Shown piece by piece: positions 26,451 to 34,325 of a stretch of DNA of 64,000 bases (the stretch's first letter is position 1; each line of letters starts with the position of its first letter). The DNA comes from Promicromonospora sp. MEB111. Its GTDB lineage: Bacteria; Actinomycetota; Actinomycetes; Actinomycetales; Cellulomonadaceae. Made by a program: the position numbers and the translations under genes. Under the pieces are notes generated by a model. It had not been told where the DNA came from. It ran no database searches and saw nothing but the letters and a program-made list of their open reading frames with translations. The DNA lies in assembly GCF_030209445.1 (NCBI RefSeq), contig NZ_JARVSD010000018.1, positions 232,276 to 296,275 of the forward strand, given 5' to 3'.

Positions 26451-28160
26451 TCAGCCCTTCTCGGGGTCCTTGAGACCGACGCCGACGTAGTCGATGCCGC
26501 CGGTCGCGGCGTTCGCCGACGAGTAGAGGCCGGTGACGTTCTCGCCGGGCAGGGACACCGTCTTGGCGACCATGAGCGGCACGATCGGGGCCAGCTCCAG
26601 GATCTCCTCGTCCAGGTCGCCCCACTGCACGTTCGCCGCGTCGATGTCGGTCATCGCCTTGATCTCGTCGATCCGGGCGTTGACGTCGGCGTCGTCGAGC
26701 TGCGCGAGGTTCGAGTTGCCCTTCTCGTAGATGTTGCGGCCGTCGAACAGCGGCGGGATGAACGTGGCCGCCGACGAGGCCCAGTCCGGGCACCAGCCGG
26801 TGATGGCGGCGTCGTGCTGCTGCGACGGGGTGCCGATGGTCTCGTAGTAGGTGGCGGTGTCGATCAGGTTGAGCTCGACCTTGATGCCGATCCGCTCCAG
26901 CGCCTGCTGGACGGCCTCGCCCTGGGCCTGCATGGACTCCTGGGCGCGGATGTCGAGCGTGAGGGTGAACCCGTCGGACAGGCCGGCCTCGTCGAGCAGC
27001 TTCTGCGCGGCCTCGACGTCACCCGTGCCGTCCGCCGAGGGGTACAGGTCGAAGTCCTTGTGACCGGCGACGGACTTGGGGAGGATCGTCGTGGAGGGCT
27101 CGCCGAGCTGCGTGCCGCCGCTCGCGTTGACGATCGCGTTGCGGTCGATGGCGTAGCTGATGGCCTGGCGCACGCGGACGTCGTCGAGCGGCTTCTTGGT
27201 GGTGTTCAGGCCGATGTACGTCGTGCAGATGCCCGGGAGCTGCAGCGTGCGCTCCTGGAGCTGCGGCGTCTGGAGGCGGGGGAGCGTGGCCGGCTGGACG
27301 GTGCCCGAGATCGCGTTGACGTCGGCCCCCTGCCCCGCGATGAGGCGCTCGTCGATGGTGGCCGGGTCCAGGCCGATGGTGAACTCCCAGGCGTCCGGCT
27401 TGGCGGCGCGCACCTCGTCGGTCGCGGCGTCCCAGTTCTCGTTGCGCTCGAGCTTGATGGTGCTGCCCGGCACGTACTCGGCCAGCTTGTACGGGCCCGA
27501 GGCGATGATCTGGTGGATGAACTCGTCGCCCGCACCGCTGCCCTCGGGGAACGGGGTCGCGTTCACCTGGGAGAGCACGGCGTCGAACTCGGGGAACGGC
27601 TCCTTGAGGTGGAAGACGATCGTCTTCTCGTCCGGCGTCTCGACGGTCGGCAGGTCACCGGTCTTGTACGGGCCCTCGTAGCCCTCGGGGGCGTCGATGA
27701 CCTGCTTGAGGTACGGGGAGCCGATGCCGATCTCCGGGTCCCAGGCGCGGGAGATGCCGAACTTGACCTCGGCCGAGGTGATCGGGTCGCCGTTGTCGAA
27801 CTTGAGCCCGTCCTTGAGTGTGTACGTCCAGGTCAGGCCGTCGTCGGACACCTCACCGAGGCTCTCGGCGAGGTCCGGGACGATCTCGGTCGGGTCCTCC
27901 GCCGAGCCCGGCGCGGACGTGGTGAGCTGGCGGTAGACCAGCCGGTAGAAGTTGTTCACGCCGCCGTCCCAGCCGCGTGCCGGGTCGAGATAGGAGAAGT
28001 CGGCGTTCTGCAGCACCTGCACGGTGCCGCCCTCGGCCGGCTCGGCCTCGAACCCGCCGCCGCCCGCGGAGGAGGCGTCCTGGGTGCCGCCGCCGCACGC
28101 GGCGAGCGCGAGCGTCGCGGCGACCGCGACGGCTGCTGTCGTTATCCGATGGAGCTTCAC
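26451..28160 (-). CDS. Di/oligopeptide ABC transporter substrate-binding lipoprotein (SBP_bac_5)
   Basis: 569 aa. Signal peptide ending in LAAC (C22) gives a lipid anchor. The SBP_bac_5 fold is clear: ADFSYLDPARGWDGG near the start, YTLKDGLKFDNGDPITSAEV, VRQAISYAIDRNAIV. First gene of a nine-gene-scale unit (binding protein, two permeases, two ATPases, two peptidases, GH127) joined mostly by overlaps. It diverges from a GntR gene 303 nt away. The peptidases suggest that (hydroxy)proline-containing peptides or glycopeptides are the cargo. Confidence 0.9.
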   Translation of the reverse strand: MKLHRITTAAVAVAATLALAACGGGTQDASSAGGGGFEAEPAEGGTVQVLQNADFSYLDPARGWDGGVNNFYRLVYRQLTTSAPGSAEDPTEIVPDLAESLGEVSDDGLTWTYTLKDGLKFDNGDPITSAEVKFGISRAWDPEIGIGSPYLKQVIDAPEGYEGPYKTGDLPTVETPDEKTIVFHLKEPFPEFDAVLSQVNATPFPEGSGAGDEFIHQIIASGPYKLAEYVPGSTIKLERNENWDAATDEVRAAKPDAWEFTIGLDPATIDERLIAGQGADVNAISGTVQPATLPRLQTPQLQERTLQLPGICTTYIGLNTTKKPLDDVRVRQAISYAIDRNAIVNASGGTQLGEPSTTILPKSVAGHKDFDLYPSADGTGDVEAAQKLLDEAGLSDGFTLTLDIRAQESMQAQGEAVQQALERIGIKVELNLIDTATYYETIGTPSQQHDAAITGWCPDWASSAATFIPPLFDGRNIYEKGNSNLAQLDDADVNARIDEIKAMTDIDAANVQWGDLDEEILELAPIVPLMVAKTVSLPGENVTGLYSSANAATGGIDYVGVGLKDPEKG

Positions 28161-28463
28161 GATGTGGCCCTTCGATCAGTGACGCGGGTGCGTCGGGTGG
28201 TCTGCGGTACGGCCCCGGCGCGGCCACGGTCGTCGTCGACGCGGCCAGCCTTCGATATGTGATGCGTGATATGTTACTGAGACGGTACAGGGATGTCGAT
28301 GGGGTGATTGTAAACGTCGCGTTTCGGCGGGATGACGCCAGTTTTGGCGGGCGAAAGACCGGCGAGCCGGCCCTTGCTCAGGTACCCTCTGGCGGCATTG
28401 ACGACGGGTTTCCTGTCGTGTGTAATATTCTACTGTCGAAGCCTGACACCCCTGGAGAGCACC
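28161..28463. other. Divergent control region of the peptide-import and hydroxyproline operons
   Basis: 303 nt without a gene, with AT-rich patches that stand out. GATATGT occurs twice (28254 and 28268, 14 bp apart), TTTACA on the minus strand near 28307-28313 could serve the import operon, and GTAATATTCTAC near 28422 is a small dyad overlapping the gntR promoter. It should hold the GntR operators, but none is certain. Confidence 0.5.
28398..28426 (+). promoter_or_regulatory. Predicted gntR promoter
   Basis: TTGACG at 28398-28403, 17 nt spacer, TGTAAT at 28421-28426; both hexamers match consensus at five of six. Transcription would start about 30 nt before the gntR ATG. The small dyad GTA-N6-TAC that overlaps the -10 could be the site of autoregulation. 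Confidence 0.6.
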
Positions 28464-29144
28464 ATGAGCTCAGCATCACCGACCCCGTCGGTCCGTCGTC
28501 TACCTCCGGTCGCGAGCCTGCGCGAGCAGGTTCACCGCGCCCTCGTGGCGGCGATCGTCGCGGGCGAGCTGGAGCCCGGCGAGCTGGTCTCCGTGCCCAC
28601 GCTGGCCGCGCGCTTCGACGTGTCCGCGACCCCCGTGCGGGAAGCGGTGCTGGACCTGGAGCGGCGCGGCTTCCTGGAGGCTGTGCGCAACAAGGGCTTC
28701 CGCGTCACCCGCGTGAGCGACCAGACCCTGCGGCACGTCGCCGCCGTCCGGCTCGTGATCGAGCCGGTGTGGATGGAACGCCTGGCGAGGTCCTTCCCCG
28801 TGGGGCAGCTCGGGGAGTTCCGGGCGCTCGCCGACGAGATCGTCGAGGGCGCGCGCACGGGGGACCTCATCGCGTACCTCCAGGCGGACCAGGCGTTCCA
28901 CCTGCGGCTCATGGGGCTGCTGGGCAATCCGGTGGCCGGCGAGATCGTGGCCGACCTGCGCGACCGCGCGCGGCTGCTCGGGCTCTCGACGATGGTCGCG
29001 GGCGGCACGCTGGCCGCCTCCGCACAGGAGCACCACGAGCTGCTCGACCTGCTCGCGGCCGGCGACGGCCCTGGCGCAAAGGCGCTGATGGAGCGGCACA
29101 TCGGACACTCGCTGGGCACGTGGGCGGGCAAGCCCGAGGACTGA
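28464..29144 (+). CDS. GntR family regulator, FCD type, of hydroxyproline/peptide use
   Basis: 226 aa. HTH about 15-80 (ARFDVSATPVREAVLDLERR), FCD ligand domain about 90-215. ATG 28464 has GGAGAG 6 nt upstream. Divergent from the peptide importer operon and 73 nt upstream of the hydroxyproline dehydrogenase genes on its own strand; it is the only regulator in this block, so it probably controls both, with hydroxyproline or a pathway intermediate as ligand (inferred). Confidence 0.87.
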   Translation: MSSASPTPSVRRLPPVASLREQVHRALVAAIVAGELEPGELVSVPTLAARFDVSATPVREAVLDLERRGFLEAVRNKGFRVTRVSDQTLRHVAAVRLVIEPVWMERLARSFPVGQLGEFRALADEIVEGARTGDLIAYLQADQAFHLRLMGLLGNPVAGEIVADLRDRARLLGLSTMVAGGTLAASAQEHHELLDLLAAGDGPGAKALMERHIGHSLGTWAGKPED

Positions 29145-29146
29145 GC

Positions 29147-29174
29147 GGGCAGTGACAGCAGGGCAGTGACAGCA
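29147..29174. repeat. Perfect 14-bp tandem duplication
   Basis: GGGCAGTGACAGCA occurs twice head to tail just after the gntR stop codon. Confidence 0.85.
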
Positions 29175-29217
29175 AGCCAGGCACAGCACAGGACGGCGGA
29201 GCGATGAAGGGGTGGAC

Positions 29218-30477
29218 GTGGCAGCGGACGTGGTGATCGTGGGCGCCGGGGTCGTGGGCGCCGCGTGCGCGCGCTCCCTGGCGCTGGCCGGAGCGAGCGT
29301 CGTGGTGCTCGACCGCGGGGCCGCGGCCGCCGGCACCAGCGCGCACGGCGAGGGCAACCTGCTGGTCTCGGACAAGGGCCCGGGGCCGGAGCTGGTGCTC
29401 GCCCAGGAGTCGCTGCGCCGGTGGACGGCGCTCGCGGGCGAGCTGGCCGACGAGCTCGGCCCCCGGTTCCCGTCGATCGAGCACGACGCCAAGGGCGGCG
29501 TGGTCGTGGTGGCCTCGGACGCCGGCCTCACGGGCCTGCGCGAGTTCGCCGCGGCGCAGCGGGCCGCGGGCGTCGAGGCCGTCGAGGTGACCGGCGACCG
29601 GGCCCGCGAGCTCGAGCCCGACCTCGCGCCCGGCGTCCTGGGCGCCATCCACTACCCGCAGGACGCGCAGGTGCAGCCGGTCGCCGCCGCCGAGGCATTG
29701 CTGGCGTCCGCGCGCCGGGCCGGCGCCGTCGTCCGGACGGGGGTCGAGGTGACCGGGCCGCTGCTGGGGGCCGACGGGCGCCTGACCGGCGTCACCACCA
29801 CCCAGGGTGACGTCGCCGCGGGAGCCGTGGTCGTGGCGGCCGGCCCGTGGTCGGCGGACGTCGCGGAGCGGCTCGGCTCGTGGGTGCCGGTGCGGCCGCG
29901 CCGCGGGACGGTGCTCGTGACCACGCCGATGCCGCAGCGCATCCACCACAAGGTGTACGACGGCGACTACTTCGCGGCCACCCAGTCCGCGGGCGCGGAG
30001 CTGCAGACGTCCGCCGTCATCGAGTCGACGCGGGGCGGGACCGTGCTGATCGGGTCGAGCCGGGAGCAGGTGGGGTTCGACGAGCGGTTCAGCGCCGAGG
30101 TGCTCGCCCCGATGGCGCGCCGTGCCGTGACGGTGTTCCCGTTCCTCGCCGAGACCCACGTGATGCGCTCCTACCTGGGCTTCCGCCCGTACATGCCGGA
30201 CCACCTGCCCGTGATCGGCGCCGACCCGGCGCTGCCCGGGCTGTGGTTCGCGACCGGCCACGAGGGCGCGGGCGTGGGCCTGGCACCCGCGACCGGGGAC
30301 CTGGTCGCGGCGGCACTGCTGGGCTCCGCGCCCGCCGTCGACCCGGCCCCGTACGCCGCCGACCGCCCGACGCTCCAGGCCCTGCGCCCCACCCCTGACG
30401 TGTCAGACGTACAGGCCCCCCGGGGGATCTGTACGTCTGACACGACGGAGAGCGACCCCGAGGGAGCACGATCATGA
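29218..30477 (+). CDS. D-hydroxyproline dehydrogenase, FAD subunit (DadA-like)
   Basis: 419 aa FAD oxidoreductase of the DAO family: dinucleotide motif VIVGAGVVGAACARSLALAG at residues 6-25 and the C-terminal FAD motif GLWFATGHEGAGVGLAPATG. By context it oxidises cis-4-hydroxy-D-proline to pyrroline-4-hydroxy-2-carboxylate, as LhpB-type subunits do. GTG 29218 is preferred (GAAGG 7 nt upstream); GTG 29212 is too close to that SD. The last 25 or so residues (VSDVQAPRGICTSDT) are encoded by the 42-bp repeat at 30401, so the natural C-terminus was extended. ATGA overlap with the next gene. Confidence 0.82.
   Translation: MAADVVIVGAGVVGAACARSLALAGASVVVLDRGAAAAGTSAHGEGNLLVSDKGPGPELVLAQESLRRWTALAGELADELGPRFPSIEHDAKGGVVVVASDAGLTGLREFAAAQRAAGVEAVEVTGDRARELEPDLAPGVLGAIHYPQDAQVQPVAAAEALLASARRAGAVVRTGVEVTGPLLGADGRLTGVTTTQGDVAAGAVVVAAGPWSADVAERLGSWVPVRPRRGTVLVTTPMPQRIHHKVYDGDYFAATQSAGAELQTSAVIESTRGGTVLIGSSREQVGFDERFSAEVLAPMARRAVTVFPFLAETHVMRSYLGFRPYMPDHLPVIGADPALPGLWFATGHEGAGVGLAPATGDLVAAALLGSAPAVDPAPYAADRPTLQALRPTPDVSDVQAPRGICTSDTTESDPEGARS
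30401..30442. repeat. 42-bp palindromic repeat, copy 3, inside the dehydrogenase 3' end
   Basis: TGTCAGACGTACAGGCCC at the left and its near complement at the right, exactly 42 bp. It is translated as the last part of the FAD subunit. Confidence 0.85.
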
Positions 30478-30836
30478 CGTCGCGCCGCATCCCGGCCGCC
30501 GCGGACCCGGTGCGGCCGGGTCCCGACCGGCCCCTGACGATCTGGGTCGACGGCGAGCCCGTCACCGGCACGGCCGGGCAGACCATCGCGGGCGTCCTGC
30601 TGGGTGCCGGGCGGCGCCAGTGGCGCTCGACCGGCCAGAGCGGCGCGCCGCGCGGCGTGTTCTGCGGCATCGGCGTGTGCTTCGACTGCGTCGTCGAGGT
30701 CAACGGCCTGCGTGACGTGCGGGCCTGCCTGCGCCGCGCGCAGGACGGCGACGTCGTGGCGCCGCAGGGCGGGCCGTTCGGCGAGCCCGGCGCAGGGCGT
30801 TCGGACGAGCACGACGGACCGGAGGTGGCCCGATGA
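30474..30836 (+). CDS. (2Fe-2S)-binding small subunit of the D-hydroxyproline dehydrogenase
   Basis: 120 aa ferredoxin-like protein of the HcnA/opine-oxidase gamma type. Cluster ligands C64, C69, C72 and C85 (FCGIGVCFDC and RACLR). Overlaps both neighbours by 4 nt (ATGA). Expected to shuttle electrons between the two flavin subunits of a heterotrimeric dehydrogenase. Confidence 0.85.
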   Translation: MTSRRIPAAADPVRPGPDRPLTIWVDGEPVTGTAGQTIAGVLLGAGRRQWRSTGQSGAPRGVFCGIGVCFDCVVEVNGLRDVRACLRRAQDGDVVAPQGGPFGEPGAGRSDEHDGPEVAR

Positions 30837-32296
30837 GCGGCCAGGAGCGGCACGTCGTCGTGGTGGGCGCCGGCCCGGCGGGCCTCGCCGCCGCGCGGGC
30901 CGCCGCCGACGCCGGGGCGCGGGTCACAGTGCTCGACGCCGCGGACGTGCTCGGCGGCCAGTACTGGCGCCACCTGCCCGACGAACGTCCGGCCGGGCGC
31001 GAGCACCTGCTGCACCACAAGTGGGACACGTACCGCGCGCTGAGCGACGCCCTGCGGGCGCACCCCGCGGTCACGGTGGTCCCGACGGCGCAGGTGTGGT
31101 CGCTGGAGCAGGTGTCGTCGCCGGGGCTGGTGTCGTCCTCGGGACGGCGCGACGGCGTCCGCCTGAACGTGCTCGTGGGGGAGCCCGACGCCGCAGGGCG
31201 CGCGGCCCGTACGTTCGAGCCGGACGCCCTCGTGCTCGCGACCGGCGCCCACGACCGGACCCTCCCGTTCCCCGGCTGGCAGCTCCCCGGGGTGTACTCG
31301 GCCGGGGCGGCGCAGGCGCTGGCGAAGGGGGAGCGAGTGGCCGTCGGGCGCCGCGTCGTCGTCGCCGGAGCCGGACCGTTCCTGCTGCCCGTCGCCTCCT
31401 CGCTGCTGCGGACCGGCGCCACCGTGCTCGGCGTGCACGAGGCGAGCCGGACCGGCTCGCTGGCGCGCGGCTGGCTGGACCGGCCCTGGGAGCTGGCCGG
31501 CGCCGTCGGCAAGGCCGGCGAGCTCGCGGGGTACGTCGGCGAGCTCGTGCGCCACCGCGTCCCGTGGCGCCCCGGCGAGGCCGTGGTCGCCGCGCACGGC
31601 GACGGCCAGGTCGAGGCCGTGACCGTCGCTCGGCTCGACGCGCGCTGGGCGCCCGTGCCGGGCACGGAGCGCCAGGTCGAGGCCGACGCGGTCGCGGTGA
31701 GCCACGGGTTCACACCGCGCCTGGAGCTGGCGATCGCCGCCGGGTGCGCCCTCACGGCGAGCAGGTTCGTGATCGTGGACGACACGCAGGCCACGTCCGT
31801 GCCGGGCGTGTGGGCCGCCGGCGAGATCACCGGGATCGGCGGGGCCGACGCGGCCCTGGCCGAGGGCGCCGTCGCGGGCGCGGCGGCGGCCGGGGGCGAC
31901 CTCGGTGCCGGTGCCGCCCCGCGCGCGATCCGTTCCCGGGACCGTGCCCGCGGCTTCGCCGCCCGGATCGAGGCCGCCCACGGCATCCGCGGCGGGTGGG
32001 TGCGCTGGCTGCGCGACGACACCGTCGTGTGCCGCTGCGAGGAGACCACCTACGGCCGCGTGCGCGAGGTCGTCGAGCTGACCGGTTCGCACGAGACCCG
32101 CTCCGTGAAGCTCACCAGCCGCGCCGGGCTCGGCCCGTGCCAGGCCCGCATGTGCGGCCGGACGCTCCAGGACCTGCTCGACGACGGGGGGACCGGCGTC
32201 GACCGCCGTCCGATCGTCGTGCCCGTGCGGCTCGGCGACCTCGCCGCCACACCGACTTCCTCTACCCACACAGCATCGCAACCACAGGAGACCTGA
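30833..32296 (+). CDS. FAD/NAD(P)-binding oxidoreductase subunit with C-terminal 2Fe-2S domain (HcnB-like)
   Basis: 487 aa. First dinucleotide motif VVVGAGPAGLAAARAAADAG at about 7-26, second in VVVAGAGPFLLPVASSLLR, and a BFD-like cluster domain at the end with C-x-C (VCRCEETTYG) and C-x4-C (GPCQARMCG). This is the large subunit type of the D-hydroxyproline dehydrogenase and of hydrogen cyanide synthase/opine oxidases. Ends 1 nt before the deaminase start. Confidence 0.85.
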   Translation: MSGQERHVVVVGAGPAGLAAARAAADAGARVTVLDAADVLGGQYWRHLPDERPAGREHLLHHKWDTYRALSDALRAHPAVTVVPTAQVWSLEQVSSPGLVSSSGRRDGVRLNVLVGEPDAAGRAARTFEPDALVLATGAHDRTLPFPGWQLPGVYSAGAAQALAKGERVAVGRRVVVAGAGPFLLPVASSLLRTGATVLGVHEASRTGSLARGWLDRPWELAGAVGKAGELAGYVGELVRHRVPWRPGEAVVAAHGDGQVEAVTVARLDARWAPVPGTERQVEADAVAVSHGFTPRLELAIAAGCALTASRFVIVDDTQATSVPGVWAAGEITGIGGADAALAEGAVAGAAAAGGDLGAGAAPRAIRSRDRARGFAARIEAAHGIRGGWVRWLRDDTVVCRCEETTYGRVREVVELTGSHETRSVKLTSRAGLGPCQARMCGRTLQDLLDDGGTGVDRRPIVVPVRLGDLAATPTSSTHTASQPQET

Positions 32297-32297
32297 C

Positions 32298-33215
32298 ATG
32301 AACCAGCGATTCGACCTCGGCGGCGTCATCGTCGCCACCACGCTCGCCTTCACGCCCGACGAGTCCGCGCCGGCCGGCCTGGCCGTCGACTACGACAAGT
32401 TCGCCGCTCATTGCGAGTTCCTGATCGACAACGGCTGCCGCGGCGTGGGCCCGAACGGCTCCCTGGGCGAGTACTCCTCGCTGACCGACGACGAGCGCCG
32501 CAAGGTGATCCAGACCGCCGTGCAGGCCGTGGACGGCCGGGGTCTGGTCGTCGCCGGCGTGCACGGCGTGGGCTCGCACCAGGCCAAGCACTGGGCCGAG
32601 CTCGCCGCGGAGGACGGGGCCGACGGCGTCCTGCTGCTGCCGCCGACCATCTACCGCGCCAACCGGTCCGAGGTGATCGCGCACTACGCCGCGGTCAACG
32701 AGGTGGGCCTGCCGATCATGATCTACAACAACCCGATCGACACCAAGGTCGACCTCACGCCGAGCATCCTGGCCGAGCTGGCCCAGCTCGAGAACGTCGT
32801 GGCCGTCAAGGAGTTCTCCGGCGACGTGCGGCGCGTGCTGGAGATCAAGGAGCTCGCCCCGGACCTCGACGTCATCGCGGGCGCCGACGACCTGCTGTTC
32901 GAGTCGCTCGTGGCCGGCGCCGTCGGCTGGTTCGCCGGGTACCCCAACGCGTTCCCGCGCGAGGCCGTCGAGATCTACACGCTGGTCACCGAGGGGAAGA
33001 TCGACGAGGCGCGTGAGCTGTACCGCCACCTCGTGCCGGTCTTCCGCTGGGACTCGCGCACCGAGTTCGTGCAGGCCATCAAGCTCTCGATCGACATGGC
33101 CGGGCAGAGCTACGGTGGGCCCACCCGCCCGCCGCGCGGCCCGCTGTCCGCGGAGCACGAGGCGCAGGTGCGCAAGGACACCGAGGCGGCGCTCAGCTAC
33201 ATCGCCTCGCGCTGA
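32298..33215 (+). CDS. lhpC: Pyrroline-4-hydroxy-2-carboxylate deaminase (DapA superfamily)
   Basis: 305 aa TIM barrel. Schiff-base K171 (VAVKEFSGD), Y143 in MIYNNP and the GPNGSLGEYSSL loop (50-61) are in place. In the hydroxyproline pathway this enzyme deaminates and dehydrates the pyrroline to alpha-ketoglutarate semialdehyde. The exact function is set by the neighbours: D-hydroxyproline dehydrogenase before it, epimerase and semialdehyde dehydrogenase after it. Confidence 0.82.
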   Translation: MNQRFDLGGVIVATTLAFTPDESAPAGLAVDYDKFAAHCEFLIDNGCRGVGPNGSLGEYSSLTDDERRKVIQTAVQAVDGRGLVVAGVHGVGSHQAKHWAELAAEDGADGVLLLPPTIYRANRSEVIAHYAAVNEVGLPIMIYNNPIDTKVDLTPSILAELAQLENVVAVKEFSGDVRRVLEIKELAPDLDVIAGADDLLFESLVAGAVGWFAGYPNAFPREAVEIYTLVTEGKIDEARELYRHLVPVFRWDSRTEFVQAIKLSIDMAGQSYGGPTRPPRGPLSAEHEAQVRKDTEAALSYIASR

Positions 33216-33222
33216 CCCACTC

Positions 33223-33259
33223 GCACCGGACCAGCCAGCACCGGACCAGCCCGCACCGG
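33223..33259. repeat. 15-bp tandem duplication with a partial third copy
   Basis: GCACCGGACCAGCCA, GCACCGGACCAGCCC, then GCACCGG, in the gap before the epimerase gene. Confidence 0.8.
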
Positions 33260-33287
33260 CACCCACGCATCGAGCACAGGAGCGACC

Positions 33288-34289
33288 ATGCGCAGCAGCA
33301 GGACCATCACCGCCGTCGACTCGCACACGGAGGGCATGCCGACGCGCGTCGTCACCGGCGGCGTCGGCCCCATCCCGGGCGAGACGATGAACGACAAGCG
33401 GCTGTACTTCATGGAGCACATGGACGAGCTGCGGCACTTCCTGATGGACGAGCCGCGGGGGCACTCCGCGATGAGCGGCGCCATCCTGCAGCCGCCCACG
33501 CGGCCCGACTGCGACTGGGGCGTCGTCTACATCGAGGTGTCCGGCTGCCTGCCGATGTGCGGCCACGGCACCATCGGCGTGGCCACGGTGCTGGTCGAGA
33601 CGGGCATGGTGGACGTGGTCGAGCCGGTCACCGAGATCCGGCTCGACACGCCCGCCGGGCTCGTCGTCGCCAAGGTCGCCGTCAGCGACGGCCACGCCGA
33701 CGCCGTGACCATCGAGAACGTGCCCAGCTTCGTCACCGCCCTCGACCAGGAGGTCGAGGTGCCGGGCTACGGCACCGTGCCCTACTCCATGGCGTTCGGC
33801 GGCAACTTCTACGCCCTGGTCGACCTCGACGACCTCAAGCTGCCGTTCGACCGCGAGCGTCAGCAGGACCTGCTGTCCGCCGGGCTCGCGATCATGGACG
33901 CGATCAACGAGACGGCGAAGCCGAGGCACCCCGAGCTCGACGGCGTCGAGGGCTGCCACCACGTCGAGCTGATCGCCCCCGGCTCGGACGCCCGGCACTC
34001 CCGCCACGCCATGGCCATCTACCCGGGCTGGTTCGACCGGTCGCCGTGCGGCACGGGGACGTCCGCCCGGATGGCCGAGCTCTGGGCGCGCGGCGAGCTG
34101 GCCCTGCACACCGACTTCGTCAACGAGTCGTTCATCGGCAGCCGGTTCGTCGGCCGCCTGGTGGGGGAGACGACGGTCGCGGGCGTGCCCGCCGTCCTGC
34201 CGACCATCACCGGGCGCGCCTGGGTGACCGGCACCGCCAACTACCTGCTCGACCCGAGCGACCCGTTCCCCACGGGTTTCGTGTTCTGA
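33288..34289 (+). CDS. 4-hydroxyproline 2-epimerase (proline racemase family)
   Basis: 333 aa. Both catalytic cysteines are present: C91 in MCGHGTIG and C254 in SPCGTGTSA, so it is an epimerase/racemase and not the Thr-containing 3-hydroxyproline dehydratase. Converts trans-4-hydroxy-L-proline into cis-4-hydroxy-D-proline, the substrate of the upstream dehydrogenase. AGGAG lies 6 nt before the ATG. Confidence 0.9.
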   Translation: MRSSRTITAVDSHTEGMPTRVVTGGVGPIPGETMNDKRLYFMEHMDELRHFLMDEPRGHSAMSGAILQPPTRPDCDWGVVYIEVSGCLPMCGHGTIGVATVLVETGMVDVVEPVTEIRLDTPAGLVVAKVAVSDGHADAVTIENVPSFVTALDQEVEVPGYGTVPYSMAFGGNFYALVDLDDLKLPFDRERQQDLLSAGLAIMDAINETAKPRHPELDGVEGCHHVELIAPGSDARHSRHAMAIYPGWFDRSPCGTGTSARMAELWARGELALHTDFVNESFIGSRFVGRLVGETTVAGVPAVLPTITGRAWVTGTANYLLDPSDPFPTGFVF

Positions 34290-34325
34290 GCCCACCGAAT
34301 CTAAGCCTGCCTGATGAGGAGCCCC